From contig NZ_LWBP01000200.1 of the NCBI RefSeq assembly GCF_002078015.1, forward strand, positions 25,339-89,338: DNA of 64,000 bases, given 5' to 3'. Positions 1 to 9,870 of the stretch are shown here, piece after piece (the stretch's first letter is position 1; every line of letters begins with the position of its first letter). The notes under the pieces were generated by a model. It was not told the origin of the DNA. It made no database searches and worked only from the letters and a program-made list of their open reading frames with translations. Source of the DNA: Niastella populi. GTDB lineage: Bacteria > Bacteroidota > Bacteroidia > Chitinophagales > Chitinophagaceae. The position numbers and the translations under genes were made by a program.

Positions 1-210
1 CAACGCACGCGATGAAAGCTCGCAAAGCGGAATATTAACCTGGGCGGCGCCGGTATACAGGTCTACCCCCACACCGGATGAACCACCTATGGAATTCAAA
101 AAGCTGTTATTGGGTGATGGAAATCCCAGATTGTTCAAATTGCCCTGGGCAAACAGTTCTGCAAGTGGCAGCAAAACGAAGCAGAGGAGTAAGGTTTTGG
201 TTTTGTTCAT
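1..210 (-). CDS. Rhs/YD-repeat-type surface protein, N-terminus only (cut by window edge)
   Basis: The minus-strand frame opens with ATG at 208-210 and is still open at base 1, giving the first 70 residues. It starts with a signal peptide (MNKTKTLLLCFVLLPLAELFAQ) and continues with a Gly/Asn/Ser-rich stretch and GVDLYTGAAQVNIPLCELSS. The pattern VDLYTG-x-A-x-V-x-IP-L is what I know from the start of very large Bacteroidota Rhs/YD-repeat proteins, which are exported and often carry variable C-terminal toxins. The call rests on that motif alone because the repeat region lies outside the window. It sits 31 bp downstream of the next gene on the same strand, so the two are probably cotranscribed. 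Confidence 0.6.
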   Translation of the reverse strand, partial: MNKTKTLLLCFVLLPLAELFAQGNLNNLGFPSPNNSFLNSIGGSSGVGVDLYTGAAQVNIPLCELSSRAL

Positions 211-241
211 TATACTTCTATTGAATAAGGTTGTAAACAGG

Positions 242-1702
242 TTAACGCAGGGTATACCCCATTCTGAAAACCAGTGGGCCTGGCCGGGGCGCCTGCCTGT
301 AACTCAAAAAATCCCACAGTAACTGCAGCCTGGCGCCCTTCAATGGTTTTGAGCTGAACGAAACGGTTTTACTTATTCCCAGCAACGCACTTTGCTGCCA
401 GGCCGGCTGGTCCTTCAGGTCGGCAATTTTCCTGATCTCCGAAAGGTAATTTCGTTCATAGCCCCCCGTGATCCACCAGCTTCCCCTGGTCTTTTTAATG
501 CCGAATAGCGTAACAGGGAATTTTATATCTACATAACTTCTTAAGCCAACCCCCTGGTGCGTAAGCTGAATTCGCCGGATGTTCTCGCCAAGCCCCAACT
601 TATAGGAAACGCCGAGGCCGATAGTACCGGCGTTGGAAAGTCGGTATCCTATACCTGCCCCCAGTTCGGAAGATGCGGGAAAATAGCCGTTCGATTTGTG
701 AGACTGCAGGCTGGTGGTAAGCTCGAGCCGTTGCAGAAAAGATTTCGTTCTTTGTGGGTTTGGTTTAAATCCCTCTGGCATAATATCATCGCTGCCCCGG
801 TTGCCCGTTTCGCCTATCTTATTCTTCAGTTGTTGCAATTGCGCCTGGCCTGCCTGTAAATTAGCCTGCATCGCGCCTTGGGCATTCGGGCCGCCGGCCG
901 CCAATTGATTTTGGATCAATTCATTCATAGCCGATCGCGTTTGCAGGCCCGTTAAATCAGCCGCTGCTGACCCGTTTCCCTGGCTGCCTGCTGCAAACAA
1001 ACCTGCAAGCATGCCGTTTTTTTGTATAAACTCCTCAAATGGTTTCATGCGGCCCAGTATCGACAATATCGTTCGCTCCGCTTTTCGCTGGTTACTGAAA
1101 GTTTCTTTTATGCCAATTAACTCTTCCGAGTAATAATACAGTTCCTTGTTGATCTTTGTAAGCTCTTTCGATAATTTGAACCGGTTCAACTGATCTTTTA
1201 TGTAACTTTTGCTCTCCTGCAAATACTGTTTGATATCCTCTGCGTTCTTCAGTTTGGCAGTAAATGCCGTAACATTTGCAACGGCATTCCGCACTTCGCC
1301 GCCCTGCGCCCCTCCCAACTTAGATTGCTGTAAGAACTTAAGTGATGAAGTAATGGTGTCCAGCGCCGGAAAATATCTCGACATGGCACCTGGTGCGGCC
1401 AGTTTACGCTGAAGGTCTTTATATCTTTGTTCAGATACGATGTAAAAATTGCGGGCCGCTACAGAATCGGTTTTATATAATTTACGTAAAATAGTTTTTT
1501 CATATTTCGCGTACTTACGTAGTGCCTTACTCGTTTTCCGGTCAACTTCATGATTGAGCGTTAGCGACTTGTGAGATATACTTTTACCGAATGTATTGGA
1601 GAGGCCTGCAAGCTCAGCAGGTGTGGGATCCTGTGCATAAACGCAGAATGGTTTAAATAGCACAGGCAGGCAGAACAGGAAGATAAGGTTATAGGTTTTC
1701 AT
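242..1702 (-). CDS. Secreted coiled-coil protein with C-terminal beta-barrel-like domain, function unknown
   Basis: 486 residues. A signal peptide (about 1-23, ending VYAQ) is followed by a long charged, helical region (about 30-230) rich in Lys/Glu and Leu heptads, a Gln/Ala/Gly-rich linker (about 235-300), and a C-terminal domain (about 320-486) of alternating polar and aromatic beta-strands that ends in FRMGYTLR, as outer-membrane barrels do. I do not recognise a named family. It lies directly upstream of the Rhs-like gene on the same strand, so a role in exporting or anchoring that protein is plausible but inferred. A -7 box (TACCTTTG on the minus strand) occurs at 1918-1925 without a clear -33 partner. 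Confidence 0.75.
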   Translation of the reverse strand: MKTYNLIFLFCLPVLFKPFCVYAQDPTPAELAGLSNTFGKSISHKSLTLNHEVDRKTSKALRKYAKYEKTILRKLYKTDSVAARNFYIVSEQRYKDLQRKLAAPGAMSRYFPALDTITSSLKFLQQSKLGGAQGGEVRNAVANVTAFTAKLKNAEDIKQYLQESKSYIKDQLNRFKLSKELTKINKELYYYSEELIGIKETFSNQRKAERTILSILGRMKPFEEFIQKNGMLAGLFAAGSQGNGSAAADLTGLQTRSAMNELIQNQLAAGGPNAQGAMQANLQAGQAQLQQLKNKIGETGNRGSDDIMPEGFKPNPQRTKSFLQRLELTTSLQSHKSNGYFPASSELGAGIGYRLSNAGTIGLGVSYKLGLGENIRRIQLTHQGVGLRSYVDIKFPVTLFGIKKTRGSWWITGGYERNYLSEIRKIADLKDQPAWQQSALLGISKTVSFSSKPLKGARLQLLWDFLSYRQAPRPGPLVFRMGYTLR

Positions 1703-2014
1703 TCAACTCCTTTTTGGTAGTTGTGATAAGAATGGCCCCTGTAAAAATGAGAATGAATGCAGTCAGTATGTATTGATGGCAGCGCGGTAAAAGGAAAACA
1801 GCAGATCTGGGTCACAAGCAGCAATCAACCCAAAACAGACGAAATTCTGTATTAAATTTATGGAAGAATTAAATACTTCCCGTTTTTTAATAAAATTTTT
1901 CCTGAAAAAATGCAATACAAAGGTAAAAACTACAAGTATTCGTTAGAGACATATATGAATTGGGTATTATACATGGCACCGCGGTAAGAACGCTGTATTT
2001 TATGCTAACCCGGC
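1703..2014. other. AT-rich gap with one weak -7 box
   Basis: No gene, RNA or repeat recognised. The only signal is a minus-strand TACCTTTG at 1918-1925 (Bacteroidota -7 consensus TAnnTTTG), which would leave a 5' leader of about 210 bases before the gene starting at 1702; no TTG was found at the expected -33 distance. Confidence 0.3.
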
Positions 2015-2653
2015 TCACTGCGCAGCCTCCAGCTCATTATACTTCTTCACCACCGCTACAAAATCTTCGGGGTGTTGCATTTTAAGCTGGTTGGCAGCAA
2101 TAAACTGCGCGAGCGGTTCCTTCTTATCGGCAAAAATTTCAGGCAGCTCGGTACGGCTGGCGGGTAACAATACCATTTCGCCATTGCGCAGCAGGTAATA
2201 AAATTCTACTTCTTCCATGCGGCGGTTAATACGGCCGTTCACCGAAACGAGTTGTTTTTCTTCAATGATATTGCGCGCAATTAACCTTAGTAGTGAAATT
2301 TTATCCTGCAAAAGCACGTGAAAATAGGTTTGATCGGTGGTTTTGTTCGTTGAGGGAAATCCGCGGCGGAATAAAAGCGAGTCTTTCTTTTTGGGATACA
2401 ATACAAATTCCTTCACCTTGCTTTCGGCTGCGAAGGCATTGCCCTCGAACTGCAGCAGTAACATATTCTTTAAACAATCGAACTTCAGTTTGAACTGGGT
2501 GAGGGTACGGCCGCTGGTAAAACGCACCACCCCATCGCACCAGTCTTTCATGAGATAAGGGTTGCCGGTGATCGAATTCATTTCATCTTCTCTCGGTGTT
2601 TGGCCCAACGCACACTGGCACAGCAACAGCAAACACCAGGCAATATGTTTCAT
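2015..2653 (-). CDS. Secreted protein of unknown function
   Basis: 212 residues with a signal peptide (about 1-17, CQCALGQ). The mature part is a mix of short strands and helices, with a central WCDGVVRF segment, a basic KKKDSLLFRR stretch and a charged C-terminal helix. No known domain recognised. It follows groEL on the same strand but is separated from it by a terminator and a repeat element, so it probably has its own promoter; no TAnnTTTG box was found directly upstream. Confidence 0.7.
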   Translation of the reverse strand: MKHIAWCLLLLCQCALGQTPREDEMNSITGNPYLMKDWCDGVVRFTSGRTLTQFKLKFDCLKNMLLLQFEGNAFAAESKVKEFVLYPKKKDSLLFRRGFPSTNKTTDQTYFHVLLQDKISLLRLIARNIIEEKQLVSVNGRINRRMEEVEFYYLLRNGEMVLLPASRTELPEIFADKKEPLAQFIAANQLKMQHPEDFVAVVKKYNELEAAQ

Positions 2654-2683
2654 GGCCGCAATTTTGATTGGTTATAAGGTACG

Positions 2684-2751
2684 AAATAATTTGATAATGT
2701 GATAATTCGATAATCCCGACTAAAGCCGGAACAGGTGGTGATAATGAAATG
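2684..2751 (+). repeat. Octamer array plus hairpin element, copy 1
   Basis: Octamers of the TGTGATAA/TTCGATAA family run into a core TCCCG-ACTAAAGC-CGGAACAGG followed by TGGTGATAATG. Bases 2701-2750 match the reverse complement of 6834-6883 at 48 of 50 positions. It lies between the secreted protein and the groEL terminator. Confidence 0.8.
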
Positions 2752-2771
2752 CAGGAATGGCCACATTCACC

Positions 2772-2805
2772 CAAAAAAAATCCCGTCCGGCATCACCGAA
2801 CGGGA
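2772..2805 (-). terminator. Rho-independent terminator of groESL
   Basis: On the minus strand, stem TCCCGT/ACGGGA (2800-2805 with 2781-2786) is extended by CGG/CCG inside one mismatch, with a 5-base loop, and is followed by a run of eight T (2773-2780). It lies 65 bp after the groEL stop. Confidence 0.85.
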
Positions 2806-2869
2806 CATTATCGTGAGGTAAGCGCCGGAGGCATTTTCATACTTCCTGCTTCTTACTTCATACTTCAGC

Positions 2870-4653
<1,784 letters not shown>

Positions 4654-4655
<2 letters not shown>

Positions 4656-4944
4656 AAACAATTGCTAAGATGTCGCTCTCGCGCATGATCAGCAGATCAT
4701 CGCCTTCGATCTGGATCTCTGTACCTGCGTATTTACCATATAAAACAGTATCGCCAACTTTTACAGTAACCGGCTCATCTTTCTTACCAGGACCGGCAGC
4801 TACAACCGTACCACGTTGCGGCTTTTCTTTAGCAGTATCGGGGATGATGATACCACCGGCGGTTTTCTCTTCCGCTTTAGCTGGTTTAACTATTACCCTG
4901 TCATGCAGTGGGGTAACGTTTATAGCTTCTACTTTCTTAGCCAT
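4654..4944 (-). CDS. groES: Co-chaperonin GroES
   Basis: 96 residues, typical. It forms the heptameric lid of GroEL. Signatures: [11 protein letters not shown] near the N-terminus, the mobile loop region [18 protein letters not shown], and the C-terminal [13 protein letters not shown]. It is first in the groESL operon. No CIRCE operator (TTAGCACTC-N9-GAGTGCTAA) was seen upstream, so HrcA control is not supported; a -7 box lies about 90 bp upstream. Confidence 0.99.
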
Positions 4945-5033
4945 AGTGTATTAATTTTTGATTTTAGATGATGTATTGAGGGATATGATTTTCCCGACAC
5001 AGAATATAGGCGCCCTGCCAAAAAGCCGGGCGG

Positions 5034-5041
5034 CAAAAGTA
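5034..5041 (-). promoter_or_regulatory. Candidate -7 box of groESL
   Basis: Minus-strand TACTTTTG matches TAnnTTTG. A TTG lies 14 bp further upstream (5056-5058), closer than the usual 17-23 bp spacing, so only the -7 part is convincing. An inverted repeat GCCGCCCGGC/GCAGGGCG (about 5010-5033) lies in the leader. Confidence 0.4.
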
Positions 5042-5235
5042 AACGAATTTTATACCAATCCTTTCCTAAAGGTCATTTTTTCAGCGTTTTTGCCAAAGTA
5101 TGGCAGAAAACCCAAATAAACACCAGCCAGGCCAACCTGGCAATGTGCCATTTTAGCAGCATTCAACCGGTTCACATCCAGGTTATTGGCGTTGAGCAAT
5201 AAATACATAATATGAGCAGGTTCATAAACACGATT

Positions 5236-5266
5236 TTGGGGGTACCCTTTAAATGGTTTAGCTTTG
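5236..5266 (+). promoter_or_regulatory. Promoter of nusB (TTG-N20-TAGCTTTG)
   Basis: TTG at 5236-5238 and TAGCTTTG at 5259-5266 are separated by 20 bp, a good match to the Bacteroidota sigma-ABfr promoter. Transcription would start about 5271-5273. This lies inside the 5' extension of the longest open frame (which begins at 5212) and so argues for the start at 5293. Confidence 0.65.
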
Positions 5267-5292
5267 TGCGCTCAAAAACAAGTTCTTGCAAG

Positions 5293-6273
5293 ATGATCAG
5301 TAGAAGAAACATTCGTGTGAAAGTTATGCAAACCATCTATTCTGTAGAAAGCCACCTTGCAGAATCAGGAGGTGAAGTGCCTGCAAAGCCAGTTGATACT
5401 GTGAAGATCCTACAAAAACACTTTGATCAAACCCGGCAGCTTTTTATTTATTTGATCCATTTTCTTACCGAAGTGGCCCGATATGCAGAGACAGACGCCC
5501 GCAACCGCGCCTCGAAACACCTGCCAACGAAAGAAGACCTTAACGTTAACATCAAACTGGCCGGCAACGAGCTGTTATGGAAGATCCTCGATCATCCTTC
5601 GTACAAACAGGCTGTCAAAGAAGACAAACCTGAAATGCTCACCGATGCCGATCTGCTGAAGAAGATCTACCAGGAACTGGTTGATTCGGAAAAATACCAG
5701 CAATACATTGCCGCCCAGGGAAGGGATAAAAAAGAAGAAAAAGAGATCATCTCGTATATCTTCGATACCCTGTTATTACCTAACGAAACATTCACCAGCT
5801 ATATAGAAGAGTACTTCAGCAACTGGGACGATGACGCCGAAATGGTGGTGGTACTGATGCAGAATTTCCTGAACAAACCCGCTGCCTACAACTTTCAGGA
5901 ACTGTTAAGCAGGGAAAAATGGCAGTTTGCCAAAAACCTGCTGCAAACAACCCTCGAAAAGAAAGAGCTGGCATTACAATATATAAAACCAAAACTCAAG
6001 AACTGGGACCCCGACCGTATAGCGTCGCTTGATATGATCCTGATGCGGATGGGCGTTTGCGAATTCCTTTTCTTCGAAACCATTCCCCCGAAAGTTACCA
6101 TCAACGAGTACATTGACCTGGCCAAGGAATACAGTACGCAGCAAAGCGGCCAGTTTGTAAATGGTATTCTGGATAATATACACAAGGATCTGGTGCGGGA
6201 TAATCAAATGAATAAAGTGGCTTTTTCCCCCACCCCCGGGCAGCCGCCACAATCGGCGAATAAACCTTCCTGA
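5293..6273 (+). CDS. nusB: Transcription antitermination protein NusB, long Bacteroidota form
   Basis: 326 residues from ATG 5293. The frame is open from 5212, but the promoter at 5236-5266 and the conserved beginning MISRRNIRVKVMQTIYS favour 5293. NusB binds boxA RNA with NusE (S10) to suppress termination, mainly in rRNA operons. The N-terminal RRNIRVKVMQTIYS and the C-terminal all-helical part (about 225-310: DRIASLDMILMRMGVCEFLF, PPKVTINEYIDLAKEYST, FVNGILDNIHKDL) are the NusB fold. The region of about 150 residues between them makes it about twice the size of E. coli NusB, as is usual in this phylum. The C-terminus is a low-complexity Pro/Ser tail. Confidence 0.95.
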   Translation: MISRRNIRVKVMQTIYSVESHLAESGGEVPAKPVDTVKILQKHFDQTRQLFIYLIHFLTEVARYAETDARNRASKHLPTKEDLNVNIKLAGNELLWKILDHPSYKQAVKEDKPEMLTDADLLKKIYQELVDSEKYQQYIAAQGRDKKEEKEIISYIFDTLLLPNETFTSYIEEYFSNWDDDAEMVVVLMQNFLNKPAAYNFQELLSREKWQFAKNLLQTTLEKKELALQYIKPKLKNWDPDRIASLDMILMRMGVCEFLFFETIPPKVTINEYIDLAKEYSTQQSGQFVNGILDNIHKDLVRDNQMNKVAFSPTPGQPPQSANKPS

Positions 6274-6288
6274 TTTCCATGCAATGAT

Positions 6289-6296
6289 TAGATTTG
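6289..6296 (+). promoter_or_regulatory. -7 box of the DUF1573 gene
   Basis: TAGATTTG lies 18 bp before the ATG at 6315. No TTG at the -33 distance. It excludes the TTG at 6294 as the translation start because that codon overlaps the box. Confidence 0.5.
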
Positions 6297-6314
6297 CAGA
6301 AAATTTATTCCTTG

Positions 6315-6749
6315 ATGAAATACTTTTTGGCCTTGATTTCAGCAGCCGTTTTCATTGGCTGTGATTATGCCGATAAAACGGCTTCGGGCTCGGCAAACGT
6401 TCCCAACGAAGCATTGGACAGCGCTAAGTATACGACGATACAATGGATCGATTCTTCCAGGAATTATGGCAAGATCACCGAAGGACAAACGCTGGATGTA
6501 TCTTTCCGTTTTAAGAATACCGGCGACAAGCCGCTGATTATCATGGATGTTAAGCCTGGTTGTGGTTGTACCGCTGCCGAACCGCCCAAGGAGCCGATAG
6601 CACCGGGGGCAGAAGGCGTAATAAAAGCATCCTTCAACAGCCATAACCGTCCGGGCCATAACAGCAAGGATATTTATGTTGAAGCAAATACCAAAGGTAC
6701 ACGCAGCCATACCGTACACTTTGAAGTGGATGTGGAGAAGGCTAATTAG
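6315..6749 (+). CDS. DUF1573 lipoprotein
   Basis: 144 residues from ATG 6315. A lipoprotein signal (MKYFLALISAAVFIGC) puts a lipidated Cys at residue 16. The rest is an Ig-like DUF1573 domain: FRFKNTGDKPLIIMDVKPGCGCT and APGAEGVIKASFNSHNRPGH. This family is common in Bacteroidota and sits in the cell envelope; its biochemical role is not established. The gene is 41 bp after nusB and has its own -7 box. The last codons AAT TAG merge into an octamer array. Confidence 0.9.
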   Translation: MKYFLALISAAVFIGCDYADKTASGSANVPNEALDSAKYTTIQWIDSSRNYGKITEGQTLDVSFRFKNTGDKPLIIMDVKPGCGCTAAEPPKEPIAPGAEGVIKASFNSHNRPGHNSKDIYVEANTKGTRSHTVHFEVDVEKAN

Positions 6750-6883
6750 CTAATGTGCTAATGTGATAATGCTTTAAGGTCGTACAGTTCTTATAAAAGC
6801 TAAGTTCACGCGAAGGCATTAACGAAAGCCTGTATTTCATTATCACCACCTGTCCCGGCTTTAGTCGGGATTATCGAATCATC
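6745..6883. repeat. Inverted octamer arrays with hairpin element copy 2
   Basis: GTGCTAA/GTGATAA words on the plus strand (6745-6770), then a minus-strand element at 6834-6883 whose core (TCCCGACTAAAGCCGGGACAGG when read on the minus strand, stem TCCCG/CGGGA) is the partner of 2701-2750 (48 of 50 identical). Confidence 0.85.
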
Positions 6884-6914
6884 AAATTATAACATTTTTT
6901 AAATTTCAATAACA

Positions 6915-7250
6915 ATGACAAGTTTAGTTTATTTATTACAAGCTCAGGGCGGCAGCGGCGGATACATGCAGTTGGTCCTCTTGGTAGGTATGATCCTCGT
7001 GTTCTGGTTATTTATGATCCGTCCGCAGGCTAAAAAGGCAAAGCTGGCCAAATCATTCCAGGAAAATTTACAAAAAGGCGATAAGATCGTAACCATTGCC
7101 GGCATCCACGGCAGAGTAAATAAAATGAATGAAGATGGTACCATCGAAATGGAAACCAGCCCCGGCAGCTATATGAAGGTAGAAAAAAGCGCCATTTCTA
7201 TGGAAATGACCGCTAATGTGAACAAAGCCACTGCTACTCCGGCGAAGTAA
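6915..7250 (+). CDS. yajC: Preprotein translocase accessory subunit YajC
   Basis: 111 residues. YajC is the small inner-membrane partner of SecDF. A single membrane helix (about 17-35, LVLLVGMILVFWLFMIRPQ) is followed by the hallmark RPQAKKAK and the soluble domain (LQKGDKIVTIAGIHGRV). The gene is not next to secDF, which lies 5 kb downstream. It has its own terminator at 7295-7320. Confidence 0.96.
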   Translation: MTSLVYLLQAQGGSGGYMQLVLLVGMILVFWLFMIRPQAKKAKLAKSFQENLQKGDKIVTIAGIHGRVNKMNEDGTIEMETSPGSYMKVEKSAISMEMTANVNKATATPAK

Positions 7251-7294
7251 TACCATACTCCTGCCCCTCATGGGGAGGAAGAATATAACTATAG

Positions 7295-7320
7295 GCTCCG
7301 CCGGTTGGCGGAGCTTTTTT
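7295..7320 (+). terminator. Rho-independent terminator of yajC
   Basis: Perfect 8-bp stem GCTCCGCC/GGCGGAGC with loop GGTT, followed by six T. Confidence 0.93.
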
Positions 7321-7368
7321 ATTGTGATGTAGCCTGCCAACTTGCCCCACATAACCGATATCTACCAA

Positions 7369-7393
7369 CTCCCCCTTCAGGGGGGTTGGGGGG
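7369..7393. repeat. REP-like element, copy 1
   Basis: C-rich and G-rich halves CTCCCCCTTCAGGGGGG-TTGGGGGG. The same sequence with one G fewer recurs at 19873-19896. CCCCCTTCAGGGGG can form a hairpin with a 4-base loop, and the extra G-run could pair alternatively or form a quadruplex. Confidence 0.7.
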
Positions 7394-7412
7394 ATTTCAC
7401 TAACTTGCCCCC

Positions 7413-8012
7413 ATGTTAAAGATCGGCCTCACCGGTGGTATCGGCAGTGGCAAAAGCACTGTAGCCAAAGTATTTGAAGTACTGGGCATTCCCATATATT
7501 ATGCCGACGATGCCGCCCGCCGCCTTATGAACGAAGATGAAGAGCTGCGACAGCAGATCATCGGTCATTTTGGCCCATCCGCTTACAGGAACAACCAGCT
7601 CGACCGCGCATATATTGCCAGCCAGGTGTTCGACAACAAAGAAAAACTCGAGTTGATGAATTCGCTCGTGCATCCCGCCACCATTCGCGATTCGGAGAAC
7701 TGGATGGCCAGGCAAACCACTCCCTATGCCATCAAGGAAGCCGCCATCATCTTTGAAAGCGGCACCCAAAATCAGTACGATTATATCGTTGGCGTTTCGG
7801 CGCCCCTGCCCCTGCGAACGCTGCGCGCCATGCGGCGCGACGGTTCAACCCGCGAACAGGTGCTTGCCCGTATGGGTAAACAAATTCAGGAGGTGATCAA
7901 AATGCGGTTATGCGATTTTGTTATAACCAATGATGAGCAGCAACCCGTAATACCACAGGTTTTAAAGATGCATAATACATTTATGGAGCTCAGTGCTGAT
8001 AATGGCAAATAG
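7413..8012 (+). CDS. coaE: Dephospho-CoA kinase
   Basis: 199 residues. It phosphorylates the ribose 3'-hydroxyl of dephospho-CoA, the last step of CoA synthesis. The P-loop GLTGGIGSGKST is at residues 6-17, followed by YYADDAAR (substrate-binding Asp pair), the lid with VGVSAPLPLRTLRAMRRDG, and QEVIKMRLCDFVITND near the end. Usual length. It starts 20 bp after a REP-like element. Confidence 0.96.
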   Translation: MLKIGLTGGIGSGKSTVAKVFEVLGIPIYYADDAARRLMNEDEELRQQIIGHFGPSAYRNNQLDRAYIASQVFDNKEKLELMNSLVHPATIRDSENWMARQTTPYAIKEAAIIFESGTQNQYDYIVGVSAPLPLRTLRAMRRDGSTREQVLARMGKQIQEVIKMRLCDFVITNDEQQPVIPQVLKMHNTFMELSADNGK

Positions 8013-8013
8013 C

Positions 8014-8150
8014 GGTTATTGAGTTATTGAGTTATTGAGTTCGCGAATAATAGCGAGTCTAAACTGAACAACTGAATAACTGAACAACTGCGAACAGTGA
8101 ACTGTGAACTGTGAACTAAGAACTAAGAACTAAGAACTAATAACTTTTCT
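8014..8150. repeat. Composite octamer-to-heptamer array
   Basis: TTATTGAG octamers (8018-8040), then CTGAACAA/CTGAATAA octamers (8061-8090), then GTGAACT/AAGAACT heptamers (8096-8145). The same order of the last two blocks occurs in reverse complement at 56563-56672. The array overlaps the 3' end of the MBL gene and supplies its stop codon. Confidence 0.85.
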
Positions 8151-9092
8151 GTTCTTATAAACCAGCAACGCCGTCAAAGCAAACACCGCAACACCTGCGG
8201 CGACAGCTACGCCCGGCGCAATTTTATTCACCGGTTTGGGAACATAGGTAACACCGCCTTCATCGGTGCGGGCGGGCTCATGGGTATACCGGCCATCGGC
8301 AGGCACTGCCATCTCATTAAAATTATCTGCAAGATTGTGGAGCATTTTCCGCATTTGTTCTCCCTTCATTGGCTGACCATGCCCTGTAGCCACTGTCTCA
8401 GGATCAAGTGCCGCCAGCGCTTTTACCGATTTGGCCGCTTTCTGCCAGTCGCAGGTAAAATAGCGGGGCGGCCCCGTAAGCTTACGGGTTTGCATCATTA
8501 CCGACCATACCGACTCCTGGCGGGTGGTAACAATTGCATCGCCGGCCAGTAATACGCGGTCTCTTTTCCTGTACAGACTGATGTGGCCCGGTGAATGACC
8601 GGGTGTATGAATATATCTCCAGTCGGGCAAAAAAGGCAGACTGCCATCCTGGGGTAAGATCTGAATATGATCGCTTAAATTAATGGGGCCTCTGGGAAAC
8701 GCAGGAGATACGATCGACATCAAACCTCCACCGGCCCATGGATCGGCAGGCGGATAGGAAGAAACTCCGGTGAGATAGGGCAATTCCATCAAATGGGCGA
8801 AAACCGGCACTTCCCATTCCCGCGCCAGTTCGAGGACAGAACCTACATGATCGAAATGGCCATGGGTTAAGATAATGGCCGCCGGTTTTGAATCGGGCCA
8901 GAACAGGTTATCGGCCAGCTCCTGTATTTTGGAAGCGGAGCGTTTAAGACCGGCATCTACGAGCACCCATTTTTTCTCAACAGCGTTATGAATAAAATAA
9001 ACATTAACGAATGCATCGCGCAGTCCCCATATTCCAGGTGCTACGCTAAACCAATTTACATTGATCACCGATTTGATCGTACCGTTTTTCAT
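8130..9092 (-). CDS. MBL-fold hydrolase with C-terminal membrane anchor
   Basis: 320 residues. Metallo-beta-lactamase fold: THGHFDH (His77, His79, Asp81, His82) binds the two metals, with further ligands in TPGHSPGH, LLAGDAIV and ATGHGQP. Such proteins are usually thiolesterases, lactonases or similar hydrolases; the substrate is not visible. The C-terminus (about 290-312, IAPGVAVAAGVAVFALTALL) is one membrane helix followed by a basic KNRK, so the enzyme is membrane-anchored. The last codons and stop come from a heptamer array. It is divergent from the Crp/Fnr gene. Confidence 0.88.
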   Translation of the reverse strand: MKNGTIKSVINVNWFSVAPGIWGLRDAFVNVYFIHNAVEKKWVLVDAGLKRSASKIQELADNLFWPDSKPAAIILTHGHFDHVGSVLELAREWEVPVFAHLMELPYLTGVSSYPPADPWAGGGLMSIVSPAFPRGPINLSDHIQILPQDGSLPFLPDWRYIHTPGHSPGHISLYRKRDRVLLAGDAIVTTRQESVWSVMMQTRKLTGPPRYFTCDWQKAAKSVKALAALDPETVATGHGQPMKGEQMRKMLHNLADNFNEMAVPADGRYTHEPARTDEGGVTYVPKPVNKIAPGVAVAAGVAVFALTALLVYKNRKVISS

Positions 9093-9305
9093 TTGCGAAC
9101 TTTTAATTGGAAGAAGAATAGTCTGGCACTTATCTACTTAAAGTAAATTCTGTGCCATAATCAACTGGCAATCGGCAATTGGCAGGGTGTGCCTCACTTA
9201 CATTATCGCGGCCAGGAAAGTGTGGCACACCTCAATAGGCAACAGGCAATCGAAGATGGGATCATGTTTGGGAAGTTGTTAATTTCGGGCTTATTCACCA
9301 CAACT

Positions 9306-9869
9306 ATGCAGGAAAAGCTACGAGAACATTTTGAGAAGATCATTTCGCTAACGGATGAAGAGTTCGCATTCGTGCTTTCTCATTTTACGTTTAGAAAATT
9401 CAAAAAGCACCAGTATCTTATTCAGCAGGGCGATCCCGTAAATCATACCTTTTTTGTGGTGTCGGGCCTGCTGAGGTTGTCACATACCGATGCCAATGAT
9501 AAAGAGCATATCCTGCTTTTTGCCATGGAAGACTGGTGGGTAAGCGACGACCATGCGTTCTTAACCGGAACAAACGCCACCATGTCGCTCGACTGTCTCG
9601 AGGATACCGGCGTTTTTTGCATAACCAGGGAAGACAACCGGAAACTATTTGCCGCCATGCCTAAAATGGAACATTTCTTTCTGAAAAAATCGCACTTTGG
9701 GTACATCGCCCTGCAACGGCGTCTGCTGGCGTTACTCAGTTCAAGCGCAGCGGAACGGTACCAACAGTTATTGATGCAGTACCCTTCTCTTATACAACGG
9801 GTAAATAAAACGCTGCTGGCCGCCTACCTTGGCGTTTCCCGCGAAACCCTTAGCCGCCTCACCTCCTAG
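9306..9869 (+). CDS. Crp/Fnr family transcriptional regulator
   Basis: 187 residues from ATG 9306. The frame is open from a GTG at 9189, but residues before MQEKLREHFEKI do not look like this family. Cyclic-nucleotide-binding-type beta-barrel (about 15-110: KHQYLIQQGDPVNHTFFVVSG) and a short C-terminal helix-turn-helix (TLLAAYLGVSRETLSRL) at the very end. No N-terminal Cys cluster, so it is not a classical Fnr Fe-S sensor; the signal is unknown. Two GTGA-N6-TCAC palindromes begin one base after its stop, so it probably controls ridA or itself. Confidence 0.9.
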   Translation: MQEKLREHFEKIISLTDEEFAFVLSHFTFRKFKKHQYLIQQGDPVNHTFFVVSGLLRLSHTDANDKEHILLFAMEDWWVSDDHAFLTGTNATMSLDCLEDTGVFCITREDNRKLFAAMPKMEHFFLKKSHFGYIALQRRLLALLSSSAAERYQQLLMQYPSLIQRVNKTLLAAYLGVSRETLSRLTS

Positions 9870-9870
9870 C

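Noticed and set aside
4945..5060. CIRCE heat-shock operator before groESL
   Set aside because: TTAGCACTC-N9-GAGTGCTAA was looked for and is absent.
5169..5179. GGTTCACATCC, resembling a tRNA T-loop
   Set aside because: No acceptor or anticodon stem can be built around it.
9189..9305. GTG at 9189 as start of the Crp/Fnr gene
   Set aside because: The first 39 residues have no family similarity and the fitting start is ATG 9306.
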